Positions 36,501 through 50,038 of a DNA stretch of 64,000 bases are shown here, piece after piece. Positions within the stretch are counted from its first letter, which is position 1. Each line of letters opens with the position of its first letter. Under the pieces are notes generated by a model. It saw only the letters and a list, made by a program, of their open reading frames with translations. It was not told the DNA's origin and did no database searches. The translations under genes were made by a program, and so were the position numbers. Origin of the DNA: Varroa destructor (lineage: Eukaryota; Arthropoda; Arachnida; Mesostigmata; Varroidae); contig NW_019211456.1 of NCBI RefSeq assembly GCF_002443255.2, positions 32,485,341 through 32,549,340 of the forward strand. Direction: 5' to 3'.

Positions 36501-39500
36501 CTCTAATTAACAACTAAAACCGGTACATTTAACCGAGCACTGAGCATCAGTATGACCAGATATCATCAGCACAACCACACAACTCAGCCCCCAGCTAGAA
36601 AACGTGTTTTGTGCATGTGAAATCAAAAATCTTAAGAGGAGTGAACACAAAATCAAACTACTCATGATAAGGTAAACTTTGTCTTGTTCCCATTAGCTTA
36701 TTGTGTGAAAACTACGCTCATACAATAGGCATATCTAGATTGAGGTGCAAATTGAGTTAGCGCTAGACTAGAAAAAAAGGAGCCAATGCAGTATATACAT
36801 ATGAGACAACAACGGTGCGATTATTGATGTTCTCGGTTGTTGATGTACAGCATTGTCGTAGCATTCGCCTGTACCTATGCGTGCCGCTGTATCACTCTAT
36901 GTGTGCTTAAGCTGACCGTACACAAAGCTACACGCAGAGACACGCATAGATACTCGTAAACATCGAAGAAAGCATGAGCAGACTGCTGCAATCTGCTGCT
37001 GTCCTACTGTTGCGGAACGAACGGCCTTCGCTGGCTGACGTAAACTCTGTCGATCTATTTAATCCTCTGATAACATAAAGCAACATTACATGGGGCCGGT
37101 CGTACTGTCGCTGCCGAAAGCTGGCGCTTGCTGACACTACCATCACTGCGTTGTCATAGGGGCCCACCTGGTTGACGAAGAGAGTTTCGAACGTTGCGTC
37201 CCCGTCGCAACATGAAATATAAAGTTACTTTACCCAACATAGTAGACATCAACTAAAGACGAAGGGGACTACGACGCATTATCGAGGGCGTCGTCGTAAA
37301 CCGTCCATAATGCCGCGTTTAGCATACTTCCTCTCACCCTTAGGTTTTCTTGTTTGTATGCTCGAGCAGTTCGGTTCAGAAGTCGCCCCCAACGCTATTT
37401 TCACTTAACCGAGAAAATTCGTTCTTGTCATGACGGTACCGGGTCCCTCTGGCACCTAAACCCGTCGCTAGACAGACTCCTGTTCTTTGGGACCTTGTAA
37501 CACCCCTGAACGTCCCCTCTGTGCCCACCTACCGATTACTGGCACTGCTACAGCTATTGCTATTACAGGCAACGCTCGATTCAGCTGCCTGCCTTTTTCC
37601 TCCGTAAGTAGTCGATTGATACTTGAGAGCGATAATTCTAATGAACATCACCACTGACAACAAAACTAACGGATCTCAATAACGACACCGACCTGCAAGA
37701 TACGACCTGAGCCGCACAACGGAAGTAGCCAGTGCGAACTTCTGCTCCTTCGTGTTTTCCGTTGAGTCCCACACTAGCTGGTTGCTAGTTATTTGCTAGT
37801 TGTGGCGGACATTGTTGCTGTCTCCGCACGGCGGCGTCATCATAGGTTCCGCGTCGCAGTGAACCCGGTCGTTGTTTATCCCCACTCTGTACCTGCCTAT
37901 CCCTGAGTTACACGTATCATTGTCGCAGTAACCGTCGGCCATGAAGACACTTGTCGATGTCGACTCACGCACAGTTGAAACGTAGGCGCGAACGGATCTG
38001 AGGAGGAAGCGAAAGGCGTCGAATATTGAGGACAAACGTGAAACAGGCAGAGGACTGGGAAAGAGAACAACGCGACTTTTACATTTTGCTCATTCATTCG
38101 TATGGCCTCTCCCTATTTGCCCCTTTCTCATTCTCTCATTGTATATTACACCGCCGCCATATACCACCATGTAGTTTTGAGGGTGGAGGTGAAATTGGGA
38201 CGGTGGATTACAGCGGCGAAGGGTCTTGGCAATCTTTAACAAGTCGGAGGGAGTCAGTCTGTCATTGACACATAAAGATTTGCTTGGATAGTTCCTTTGG
38301 TACACGGCGAAATCATCGTCGACACCGCCTCTATTGTCGCGCGTTCAAGCCGAATCTCGCGTGTCATTGCTCTACCTCACTGGCACGTATCAGAGAGTGG
38401 ACCTTGTTATTGTTGCTATCTTTCGTCAGTAGCTCATAGAAACACAGTTCGCATTGCCCCTTTTTCTCTACCTTGTCGATGAGCCGTTGCCATCCTCTAT
38501 TGCTGCATGTTGTGTATTGAGAGCTCCTACGTGTGGTTTCAGCAGCAATGCCGGCGATAACAACAGCAGCAGCAGCAGTATTGGGATCGGTGACGATCGT
38601 GATGATGACCGGCGCGGCAACTAAAAAACGCAAAAGAGGCATTACTTAGATGTAGTTAGTTACTGTAGACGCCGCCGCTATCGTCATCATTGCTAGCGTC
38701 GAGGCCAACAAGTGGCAATGGCTGGTGATTACGAGCGGAGATACAAAACCTGCAAGAGACAGCGAGGCAGTCCAAAAAAAAAGAAAATCATGGACGCTCG
38801 CAAGACGCTCGTAGCAAGAGACGGAATCCCATCAGCGAACGTTTACTCTTTTATTCTACTGCTGCTGCGCTTGTCCCTACCCTGACGATAGAGTGACAAC
38901 GACCTCTGACTGCAGCCCCCGATAGTCTAGACCTGTAGTTTGTAGTACACCCGTTTTCGTAGCGGACCTGCTTACGTGGTGCAATCGAGGCGGCCCTTCC
39001 TACCGGCACCGGCGTTTGATTCTTTCCTGTCCAGCAACACCATAAGGCTCCATTCGGATAGAGTTGCTTGCCATATATAGTGTATAAACAACCTGAGCGC
39101 CAGGACAACGGCCGACGCTGTCGCATGTAAAGTCCAACATACGCACAACCTGTTTGTTGTAGACACGCAGAAATCGAAGCGGACTGAAAGCAGTGCAGAC
39201 AACAGGCAGACTCAGAACAAGCGGGACTCACGCACACGGGTCAACAAGCAAACACCCAAGACAAAATATAGGAGCGACGCAAAAGGATCGTCGGCAGACG
39301 CAGGGGCGAAAAGGCGTATACGCGCTCTTATTCAGCAACATGCAAACATCTATCACACAAACGAATCTGATGACCGACGTTCTTGTGAACTAAGAGCACG
39401 GTAGCAATAGCGGCCAAAGCTACCGTTGAGTTCACTCGAGTACGTGGATTGGTAAGACAGGAACGTACGCATGCAGGCAGACTGATCGTTTAGCTTTTGC

Positions 39501-42500
39501 TCTAAATCGACCTGTTGCGTTCCTTCACTCAAAGGTGTTTAGCATCAGTCATTACGATTGTCAGGGTTAGCATTGTGTTGCTTCGGTTTACACGTCCCTT
39601 CATTATGACCATCTGAAAGAGACTTAAGATAACTGATGGTCGCGATATTTATTAGACGACCTTTTCATCTATTTATGTGTTTGTTGAAGGTTGCATTGAT
39701 GAATTATATTTAAACGAATTTGCTTTTTACAATTCTTATGTTGTCTGTACAAATACAAATATTTCCTACCTAATCTAATGCTGCTATTTGCGTGAGTATA
39801 GAAGCACGGAAGTCTTCGTGGAAGAGAAGATCGTTAAAAGAAGAACTATGTGTATCAGTGAATACGATCGTACACGAGATACAAGGCACAGAATCTAGCT
39901 AACTTAACCTAAATGTCTCGTCTTTCATATCCGATTATACTGCCGTATAAGCATTGCTTTAGACGGTTGGTCCCCAACACAAATCCAGTGTGTACAACCA
40001 CCTGGATGTCTCCACGTGTGTTTTAGTCTGCCAGGAAAACGCACTAGCACATGACCGTTACGAAAACCTATCTAGCTAGTCTGTGTTAAGATGTGCTCTC
40101 CTGCGCCTACAATGAACAATAACTAAATGGTTTTTGCCAACCGGTGATGTAAAAACGACTTCAATGGAAATTTCATTACCTTGGGTCGATCGTGGCCAGG
40201 CGTTCGGATGCACTCAAAAATAATACCGTCTACAGTCAGCGTTTAATCCCTTTAGAAAGCAAATCGTCCATACACACGGAAAACGGTGAATTTGCAATTG
40301 CCGCTTTGTCTAGCGATACCGGTAAACAAAACGACTATTTGTGGGCCAAAAGTTGTGTACCAGCGGGTGACCCATCGCGAGTACGTTACTCGACGAATCG
40401 CTGCACAGCCGAACAAAGCCAGCGCCCCGTCGAAGGGCCCAATGAGCGCCGCCGGGGAATTATTGCTGATTTTGGTGTTGCTCTATGAAACGACAGTAGC
40501 AGCAGGCGGCAACGAAGAGGTCGGACTGGCCTGCTTAGCTACTGCAAGCTGCTTGCTGCCGTCGATCAGCGCAAACAATGGAAAACATGATACGCAGGAC
40601 TCATTGAAAGTGAACAGCCGAGTAAAAATAAGAACAATTTTGCCCGTTTAAACTCTATTCCTCTCCTAATGCAGGGCTGACCGATGGCCTCTTAGACGAA
40701 ATGACTAACGGGTTCGCAATAAGCGATGCACGGGTTATAATCGTATCCACGAGGCAATTAAGGTAACGTTCGGCAGGAAGGCACCAATGAAAACAACGAA
40801 CTAGGTACAAAAGGGAAGTACTCGACCTTACACGCACAAACATCCGCAGAGAGTGTATATGGCTGATAGGATAGAATAGCTAGGGCGCGAAGGGCAGGGA
40901 AAAGAAAAAAAGACGGAAGATGGCCAAAATGGCAAAGCCAGAGGCCAAACACAGAAAAGAGGGTAGAGAACGGAGACAGCGATAGAAGCAAGGTGACAAC
41001 GATGGCGCCCGTCCGCCAAGAACAAGAGCGGAAAAGAGCAAGGGGAACCTAGTCATTGGAGTAATCATGGCTGGCGCCTTTTCCGAAGCCACAACTGAAA
41101 CGGCATCGGCGGCAAATGGTAGGCGTGAAGCAAGCGCCCTGTACTATGGCTGGAAACGGCGGCTTGATTAGTAAAGCCGGAAGGGAGCCCATCACCTGGC
41201 CGATAGCAACGCGACTGGGTTTGAAAACTAGTTCTGTGCAGATCAGCTACAGTCATACATGAGACACATACTGATGTACAGACAGGCAATAGACGTTCAC
41301 AGAGACATACACAAATCTACATTCGAAGGCAATAGACTATGTTTTTGTTTATCAAAATGATAGGTACCACTGCTGCTGCTGCTGCCGCCATTGCGAATAT
41401 AACGGCGACCCGAAGAGAGGGTTTCCCGCTGAGGGGTTCGTTCGCGGTGAACGTGACAATGGATATGATCCGAATACGGACGGACTGCACTAGCGAAAAC
41501 TCCGTCAAAAGTCAAGACAGCGCTGCTGTGAACGTCAACAGTGATCTGAAGGTGAACTCACACTGCTTCAGATTTCGGTAGAATTAATAGACAACGTGTA
41601 AGGATCGCACAGTTCAGCCGCGGTACTTACAGAAAATCAACAGAAGAATCAAGCAATAAAAAATGGCGTGTAAAGTCTTTACGTTAAGAAGCCGACAAAA
41701 ACGAAAAAGTTGTTACGCTCTAGAAGAGACGCGGAAGATTGGTACAGTGATGTCAAGGGATAGAAAAAATGGTAGAGGAAGTACCTGGTGGAAACGACGT
41801 AATTTCGCATGTTGGTCCACCAAAGTATACATTTTCCTGCTTCCGATACCGACAGGAGTAGCAGTTGAGCGCATGTCGTAAACGATATTATTGACATTGC
41901 TGCGTCATTTTTAGAGAAAAAATACTAAAAATATTCGTAATCGGCCAGCCTTTCCAATCTCACTAATTCAGCAGACCTTAATAGCGGCACAATACAGAAC
42001 TGAACCTCGTTTGGCAGCTGCTATTGAAGCAGGAGTTCAGGTTATTGTCAATAATTTGGCCTTAAATAAAATAGTCAAAATCTCGTTCCGCCCTACATCT
42101 TTTCTGTATGTGCAGACAATCGAATGTTCCCCTCCGTCGAAACACACCAGACGAGAAAAATTTAACCCGTAATGCCTTGATAGTGTCAACACCTAAATAC
42201 ATTTCAGATGCACTCCTACCGACTCGTACTTACAGGTCATAGTAATATGCAAAGTTATAGGCTGTTACTGTATTTCGAACAATAATACCTAATGAGGAAC
42301 AAAATGTCGGGAACATAGAAAGTTGATTTGTACTCGGAGCGTTAGTGATGACGACTGACAGCAGAAGAGACTCAGTCACTTCCTTCGATACAACTGCTTC
42401 AATAGACGATACCATTTGACGTATTTTTAGGTTTACTACATGTTTATGGTAGTTAAATGGTCGAAAGGTGTACAGAGCAGAGTTGCACAGTTTGTCTGTA

Positions 42501-45500
42501 AGGAAAGGCAGAAAATAAAGACTGGGCTTTTAAAGAAACGCCGTCCGCCGACTACCAATTCGCAAGGAAACACCCCAAAGCAGTCATCAAGCGCTCGGTC
42601 TACTAGTAAGCGATAACGTCGGCTGTGTCGGCCAGGAGAGTGTGCCGCGACACGGCCGCGATCCATTGTTGTATTCGTTGACTGATCGAGAGCAATTAAT
42701 TTAATTTAAGAAGAGAGGATCTAAAAACTCGCGTCCAGCTTGCTTCTACTGCCGCCAAAACATCCTCCAAGAGTAATTAACTCGGCGCAAAAGTATGGCC
42801 TCGACTCGATGTGGGGCGATGCGTCATGGAGTGAATTTCACGGGACCAAGCGGGCGTCAGTTCTGGACGCTTTAGGTGATTGGCGCAATTGTCGGCGACA
42901 GCGAGAACGTGGCTGTGGCACCCGGGGAAAACAAATCGTAATCGACTTTTTTTCCAGAGACGAATCCGGATTCACTTTTCTGAGTGTATATTGCTCGAAT
43001 ATAAACACATATACTTGCGTGGACGGATCTCTGAGAAGGTCAGTTCTGTGTTACAAATGGTACAATGGTGGCGTAAATAGCTCGTAATCGAATTTTAAAG
43101 TGAAAGTCAAGATGTCTACGAGGTATGTCTGTACGCTGTTGCTTCAATCGGCTAATGTTTATCAATAAAAAGCAGGCGAACAATGAACCATTGTTATTTT
43201 GTGACACTTAAGAAAATTAAAACGCTATAATTGTGCTTTGTATTCAGAATAATGCATATGCCTATTTATATTCTAAAGATGTCTCAGGCTCAATATTATT
43301 CAGGCCAACCTTATCAGGAAGCAAGACGAAGAATCTTGGCTTCTAGTAATCAGAGTCGTTGCTAGCTTTCTATAAATACGTGTACCTTCACCAGATATGT
43401 ATTTTCAACGTTACTTCTTAGCTTATTTAATCGCTTCCTATATCGTAGAAAGACTAATAGCGTAGGACCATGAGGTATTTAAATAATTCAGCAATTAAGC
43501 CTGTACTATATATTAGCACACATACCTGCAATGGCTGTCAATTGTGTTCTGCTTTTTGAATTGAAAATTCAATCTTCTCAATAATACCCTTTTTTCATTG
43601 CGAGGCTGACGATATCTCAGATGCTTTCAGAACACCTTAAGCACAAGATTCAGGGACAGCTCTGGTACACGTATTATACATCCGATATAAGCATATGCTA
43701 TTTGATTGACTACCGTCTCAGAATCAACTGCTCAGATGTTCGTTCTCAGATGTTTATTAAATGCACGGTCAGACGTCTATACCTGAAGCGCTCATGTGGA
43801 GTGTCGATTTTCATTACCGCGAAGCCGTCCCTAAACCGGACGCGGGCTAGAACATCATTTAATGCCATCGTAGCTGATGCTTGTCCTGTTGTCTTCTAGT
43901 TAAAAGTGTATTTGCTAGCACTCTGTAAGGCGTCCTAGCTCACTTGTCCAAAGGCCAAGCGATATTCAAGTACTGCTATCGCTGCAGCCTCGTTCTTGCA
44001 TGCATTTCGTGTGTTAAACGACGCTGAGCCTTAATGCTTCAACCAAATGACAATGAAAGGTACAATATAAGATTATGTCGGCCTGCATTTAAATCTTATA
44101 CTATTGTCCATTGAGGGTATCTGCATCTTAGAAATAGAAGCAGATCGTTGATCCTACTGACGGTAATAAAAGTCACCTTCGTAAGTTAAAATTTTCCCGT
44201 AACCTATCATCAACGTTTTTTTTTTCTCTGTTTAAGAAAGATGCTTCGTAGGCTATATAAAAGACTATTTGTGAATGTGGCCATCCCGCTTATTTCCACT
44301 GTCATTAATTCATCTCGAGAGTGTATACATAAATAACAATTAAGGACTAGATAGGATGCCTAAACAATGTATATATACGGTCCTGTCACCATCAAACAAA
44401 ACGTAGCCTTCTCTACGGCAGACTCTAAATTAACTTATGCGTTACTTTATATAAATAGCTTATTAATTTTCTTAAAAAAGGGGCACGTTGACTTTTCTTC
44501 ATTCGTGCAACAGGCTGTAATCGGAATAGGCAAATCGTGACCTTACTATCATAATATCTAATTTTTTTGTGCACACGCACATAGGACAACAGTCTACTCT
44601 TCAGACTGCAGTATTAGTTAAATGCATGCAATGAAAATGATGGCTGTGATGACGGCGGTCATCTCTAAGTTGTGCACTCTTCCTGCTGTTGCTGTCGCTA
44701 TCAGATGTTGGCGTCTCGAATCGAACGAATTCAATTGGGTCTCTCGACGTCCTGCACCTGTTATCCTTCTCTGTTTCCGAGTCACTGGCTTGCTCGTCCT
44801 TGTTTATTTATTTCGCTTATTCCTCAACGGCAACACGAGAATGCCCGACAACGAACCCGTAATGTTGTGCTGCTTTTGCACGCTTCCCCATACTGGATTC
44901 TGCGTGGCCAAATTCGTGGGTTATTCGGCCACTCATATAGACAAAAACGCACATACAGACGCTTCACTGTTGCTGGCATCGTTGTGTATCCACGCCTTTC
45001 GTCGTGTCCCCATTCCACCTATCTCTACATCTCATCGATGGGACAAACTCGCTCCGTCTCTCCCAAACTTCCTTTCCTATCTCGATATGACATTTTCCAT
45101 CGACACATCACCCATCACTAGTGGAAAAAGCAGCGGCTAGACTCTACCACCTACATTTAAGCTATGGTACAAGTCTGGTTACGTGGCGATCGCAAGCGGC
45201 TGGTGGCTGCACGCCGCGGCCCAAAACAATGACCACGTGACGCTGAGTGCATAACCGCTACTCGCCAAGTTCTATAGACTATTGCTACGTGTGCGTATGT
45301 GTTCCCAATGTGCTGACGCAGTTCTAGCAGTGGCAGCACCAGTAATAGGTTCAAGCAAAGTCACAAAGAAGGATCCGCGCAGGAGGTCCTGCTTCCGTAT
45401 GGCCAAGCAATGAACCACTGACCGTTTTAGCGGTCAACCGACGTACGAACCTTGCTGGCTGAATCACGTATTTTAAATTACAATTTTGCCCGCTATTGCA

Positions 45501-47125
45501 ATGGCAGGTGGCGGTCCCACCTAGCAAACTTATATTTTAAACTAGATCGGCTTAGGGCAGCAGCGACATTAAATGCCTGGCAGAAGGGTCTGTGGGAACG
45601 TTCTTTCGTTGGGGGTTTGGCCAGTTGGGATTGTAAGGTGCGGGGAGCAACTAACAAAAGCAACAACCGAGACAGTTATACCTATTTCTACTCTATACAT
45701 ACGTTCGCTACGTGAATAGTAAAAAAAACGAGGGTAATTTTGCGGAGCAGGTAGAAGTTAATATCGTAAAAGCGGGGTAATGGCAATTTTGCTAATTGCA
45801 TCGAATAGGTATACTATTTCGCGCTATAAGCCACTTCTTAAATTTCTGGTGGCGGTAAATGAGGATAAGTGTAAGCTGTATGTGTTAAAGTAAGCTTTGC
45901 AGTTCAGTGATACATATGTGTCTATGCGACTCAGTCTCACATGTCTATATTTATGTTCCTACGTACGATTATTTTCTGTATTTTCAATACAAACCATGTT
46001 TTATTATATGAAAATAACTCCCCTTATTTACATAGATTGTCTTTATTAAATCATCAGTGATTTCATCCTTAACACAGTCGTCCATATGCACCACCCTCTA
46101 CCCGCTCCGTTTCCACATGGTCAGGTTCCTAATTAATTAGATCACTTTTTGATGTCCGTAACATGCTTCTACTTTGCTATAAGTGGACTGCCCTATTTAA
46201 AACTAAGAAAAGTATAGGTGATTGTACTATATACCGGACAAAGTTTATCAGGAACTTGTCGCCACTGTTTAATTTGTGTGATCGGCATACGTCGCTAAAG
46301 TCAGTTTGCCTTAGTATCGATGGGATGGACGGACTCAGCTCCATAGAGGTAGTTGCTTAACTGAACCGTAAGTCCGCGTTCGTTGACAAATTACAGCGTT
46401 TTTCCAGTATCGACTCACGAAACATTCATATATCTACTATATTCCTGTACCTTTTATTCACCAGAATCCCTATTAATGTATGGCAGTTCTATACGATCGG
46501 CACCTGTCTCAAAATGTGACGGACCATTTTTGACTAGCAAGTTTAATCCCTAGCAGAGTAAAGGATATCTTGATCGATAAACTAGCAAGTACTTATGGAA
46601 CTGCATTTACCGGTCGATAAACCGAGGAACTTTCAATTACCTTTTAAATTTGGTAACTTGTGATTTGCAGTTTCCCACGTTACTCTTGCACCACCTTAAT
46701 GAACGTGCTCACGTTGCTTTCCGTGTCGTCTGACTAAAATCGCATACTGACGTGTCCCAGCGATAACAGAGATCTGATGATGAATTCTCTGAAGTAGATC
46801 AAGTGACTTGGCTGCTAGTGCGTTTATACTAAGTTATTGACTTGAGGTGACATAGACTATTTCCTACCGTGCTATGAGGGTATCATGCATTCGATTCTGT
46901 GTAAGGTTATAGGAGCCGCCTTATTCGACCCTTGGACTTTTTAATTTCTACGCTTTTTCTAAATACAGATATAGATAGAGTGACGGGCAAGTTATTAAGG
47001 TAGACAGCTTTTTATACGTACATGCATAATGTAACTTTTTACAGGAAAGGGCTGTATGTAAGCTTCTCATGTGATAAACTATGGCTTCCGACTGTTTGCC
47101 ATTGTGATCAGTTTTAATTATAATA
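33561..47125. other. No confident gene seen
   Basis: Moderate-GC to AT-rich sequence. Apart from the weak signal-peptide frame at 34579, the longest frame is 172 codons (+, 44622-45140), overlapped by a 149-codon frame on the same strand. Neither carries a known motif. Near 40.19-40.65 kb two overlapping + frames (98 and 121 codons) are likewise unrecognised. Confidence 0.4.
34579..34842 (+). CDS. Candidate small secreted protein, unrecognised
   Basis: This 87-codon frame starts at ATG 34579. Its N-terminus MAASTKNNLLFLLAVLGSAW looks like a signal peptide: a short polar start, a 12-residue hydrophobic core and a small-residue stretch (TGVAS) suited to signal-peptidase cleavage near residue 28. 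The remaining 60 residues are basic, with one Cys and no recognised domain. Dibasic or RGG sites (KMKPNRARGG) might suggest a processed peptide, but that is speculation. A 108-codon frame overlaps it on the opposite strand. No polyadenylation signal or splice context supports it, and a frame this short is expected by chance. Listed because of the signal peptide only. Confidence 0.18.
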   Translation: MAASTKNNLLFLLAVLGSAWQGVTGVASRVELLTGMRYATTTRKPSPYAHRCALDKMKPNRARGGHRLPILSTPFDRILQSGFVHSK

Positions 47126-47158
47126 GGCTGCTTGATAAGTAATTACGACCTTTGACGT
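47126..47158 (+). repeat. Terminal inverted repeat of mariner copy 3 (transposase 3' side)
   Basis: The repeat begins TAGGCTGCTTGATAAGTAAT and continues with TACGACCTTTGACG. It lies about 40 bases beyond the transposase stop codon. Its first 17 bases differ at one position from the left end of copy 1. Confidence 0.7.
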
Positions 47159-47194
47159 GGTAACGAAACGTGGCCTTTCACTTCTAATTATAAT

Positions 47195-47900
47195 TTAATT
47201 TATCATGTGTTCGCCTTCATTGTCTACGACCTGCTCTTTTTTTTTTTTTTCAATTGATCTGATTGTTCCGTCTTGACAAAGATGTTCGACGTTTGCGCTG
47301 AAAAACTGCTCCAACACGTTTTTAATATCACCGTTATTATTCGAAATATTGTTACAAATTTCATCCGCCAGCGATCGGAAAGGCGCTAATAAAGGTGAAG
47401 AATACAATGAATTCAAAGGAACCTCATACTCAGAGTTTTGTTAACGATTATCGCTGTATGTGGTCTGGCATTGTCATGATAGGGGGATGGCTTTGCCTTG
47501 TCTCTTGGGTCGTTTCTGTTGGGTGGCCTTAGTCACTCAACACAATTGGACCATTTACAGATCCTTGTTGGCCGTCTTGTCTTTTTTAAGTATTCGTATT
47601 GTACAAAGCCATTTCGCTTTTACTAAAAGTAAATTATAGTTTTCGTAAGGCGGAAATCTGGCTTAAGGCTGAACTCATCTGTACCTCTTAGAGAAACCCA
47701 TTTCCTACCCTGTCTCATATTTCCGTGGAGACAACACCTCTCCTAAAACAATTTTGTGCCGAAACACGTTATTTTGACTACATGTTGCCCAATGCCGGAC
47801 AAGGTTTTGAAATACAATAAAGAGCCATGTTTTCCTGTGCTCATCAGCCCCTCGGTGGGATACCGAAGCTGCTTATACTTGATGAAATTATCTAAAAATT
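47195..47900 (-). pseudogene. Mariner transposase pseudogene (copy 3)
   Basis: Minus-strand motifs occur in transposase order. RHKIVLGE (about 47765-47740) matches HRIVTGDE, with the catalytic Asp lost. GRKWVSLRGTDEFSLKPDF (about 47710-47655) matches KKSWVDPGQPSTSTPKPNI. DKTANKDL and, after a stop, MVQLC (about 47590-47545) and TKATQQKRPKRQGK (about 47540-47500) match the segment before the second Asp. HDNARPHTA at 47452-47478 is the intact second catalytic motif. SLYSSPLLAPFRSLADE follows, with the third Asp region damaged. The C-terminus DIKNVLEQFFSANVEHLCQD and VVDNEGEHMIN matches the usual YRDGI...WQKVVDNNGEYI ending and stops at 47195. At least three frameshifts and several stops separate the pieces. 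Sequence above 47850 is only weakly readable as the DNA-binding domain. Confidence 0.87.
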
Positions 47901-48394
47901 TAATATGACTAAAAATCTAAGTGCAGTTTATCTTCGCCGCCAACTCACAGGCTTTTTAAAAGTGCTTCTAGGCTGTTCTTCAACTAGAAAACCATATTTA
48001 AGTAGTTCCTTCATGCACAAGGTTTACATCGTACATGGGACAAAAATTCTGGCCTGTCTCAGCCTTTTTTTGGTCTCTGGGAGTTACCTAAATAGTGTAA
48101 CGTCAAAAGTGGATCTCAAAAGCTCATGGTAGAGTTCTGTGTTTACTGTGTGCTAGAATTAAAGCGGGCTTGTAGAGAAGACAATACCTTTGAATATCTG
48201 TTCAGAAGTAAGCAAACAGTTAAGAGTTAAAACGTTTAAAAGATGCCACTTCCTATGGAACGACCTCGTTATTCATAGGACAAAAATCCAAATCATACTC
48301 ATAGATATGTTTATCACTATGATTTCAGGAAAAAATTAGGATCCCAATATTATTTCAAACTCAACTTAGGGAAAAAAACAACTTGCGTTAGGTA

Positions 48395-48426
48395 GTCTTT
48401 TTCATCTGAAAGAACGGCCGACCTAA
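48395..48426 (-). repeat. Probable terminal inverted repeat of mariner copy 3 (transposase 5' side)
   Basis: On the minus strand it begins TTAGGTCGGCCGTTC. It fits the TTAGGT start of mariner ends and gives an element of about 1.3 kb, but it matches the opposite end only over the first several bases. Confidence 0.42.
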
Positions 48427-50013
48427 CTAATTTACGCCTGTCTTTGTAATAGTGAAGAATTAAGTTAAACGGCTGACGCAGTAAACTCTATATACTGAAA
48501 GCGATACATCTCATTTCAGATCTAGGAAAAAAAACGACCGAAAGAAAACCCTATTGTTTATTAGAGAAAAAAAAAACAAGTCTTGAAATAGAAGACAGAT
48601 CTTATAGGCTAGAACTAATCGCTTTAGTCGAATTATTCCTGAACGAATGCTATTTTAAACGCAGCTTGCCATAGTCTTCTCCGCGGACTTTTCCGAACCA
48701 TTTATAGCTAGCAGTGATCATCACAAATAAAGCATTTCGCGTCCTTGTTAATACCAACAATGTTCTCAGTCGGCCTTGGGCAGTGAGCGGTATATGTTCG
48801 AAACAGATAACTTGTACTTGCGTTCTGAACTAAGCTATCTGTAAATCGGATTGATAAAACCAAGTGCCTCTATGTACAAACACAATCGTCTTTGAAACTA
48901 TTCTTGTTAACAGCACCCGACAATATCCCAGCTGTGGCTAACTCCAGCGGTTCTAGGACAAACGATCACATTGTCAGCAATTGGTACTATATTTTCTTGT
49001 ATAAATATTGATTAATTTGAAGATTGACGAAAAAATGTTTAATAGAAATCAAGTCAACGCTATAACTTCATAGATATAGGATAAAATATGATGGGGAGAA
49101 CAGGAAGAAGAAAGTCAAGCTTGGCGAAATCTGAGGTCAATCATAATCGCTAGGTACGTTCACGAAGACTCGACGATAAGGTTGCGTTTCTTAAATATCT
49201 GCGACTTTCATTAGAGCCTAAACACTTTACATTGCCTAATGGAAGAAGCAGACTGGCTGGAGCAGTAATTTTGCTTACGTATTTTGTGGATTATTCCTGT
49301 CATTACCCCCAGGGGGCATTTAGACCTAACACACATCTCCGAGCTACCCAATACTATGCAGATTGCCTAGTGTTCAGGCAGTCTCGGATAGAATGTCGAA
49401 TGCATGTTCTCCGCACGTATTCGGTTAGCGGCCGATGTGCGTTTACTACGAGTAATAGTATATCTTCGACGACAACAAGCGTTATCGCCTTATTATATTA
49501 TACTTATATATAATAGCAGTAGAATTTTTCGTTGTAGTGGTCGCACGTATTCTTATCCTTCTAGCTATCAATTATATAATAACTATTCAGTTAGCGTGCA
49601 TTGATTCATCCCAATGCTGGCTTTCACTAGCTCATTGCACTCCGATTGTGTGTCCGCTTTTGACGATGCTTTTGTCAATCTATTCCGCTCCCCTCGATTC
49701 CTTGTTGCTCTCCCGCAGTCAGCGGCACGATAGCCGCTTCGTAACCAACTGAACTGCGTCTATCCATTGCGCATCTGTTGCTACCGCTGCCATCATTGCG
49801 ATTTAGTGTAACACCATTCTAGAGTCAGCTTTATCGCCCGCGGTTGCCAGCAACGATGAGACTCTTCATTCCCTACTTGCTCGGCCGTTCCGTCGCCCTA
49901 CTTGGCATGTGATGCCTCTGCTCAGCCGCGAATGCTACAAATGAACGGAGCGTCACCATTAGAGCCGCAACGCCGTCGATTTATCGGTGCCACATTTTCC
50001 GATGATCAACAAT

Positions 50014-50038
50014 GACGACGACGACGACGACGACGACG
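50014..50038. repeat. (GAC)8 microsatellite
   Basis: Eight GAC units plus one base. Confidence 0.93.

Larger units (their letters stand above)
47126..48426 (-). mobile_element. Decayed mariner-family DNA transposon, copy 3
   Basis: This element is about 1.3 kb, the canonical mariner length, with its transposase on the minus strand. The low end, at the 3' side of the transposase, begins TAGGCTGCTTGATAAGTAAT, closely related to the left end of copy 1 and, from memory, similar to the ends of the human Hsmar1 family. The high end on the minus strand begins TTAGGTCGGCCGTTC, which fits the TTAGGT start of mariner ends but diverges inward. The transposase lies inside these ends with the expected spacing. 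The low end is well supported and the high end moderately. Confidence 0.82.

Noticed and set aside
44622..45140. 172-codon + frame
   Set aside because: No known domain, no codon or splice support, a second overlapping frame is also open; length near what chance gives in 64 kb.
47905..48132. 75-codon + frame
   Set aside because: Lies antisense to the N-terminal region of mariner copy 3 and is a shadow of it.
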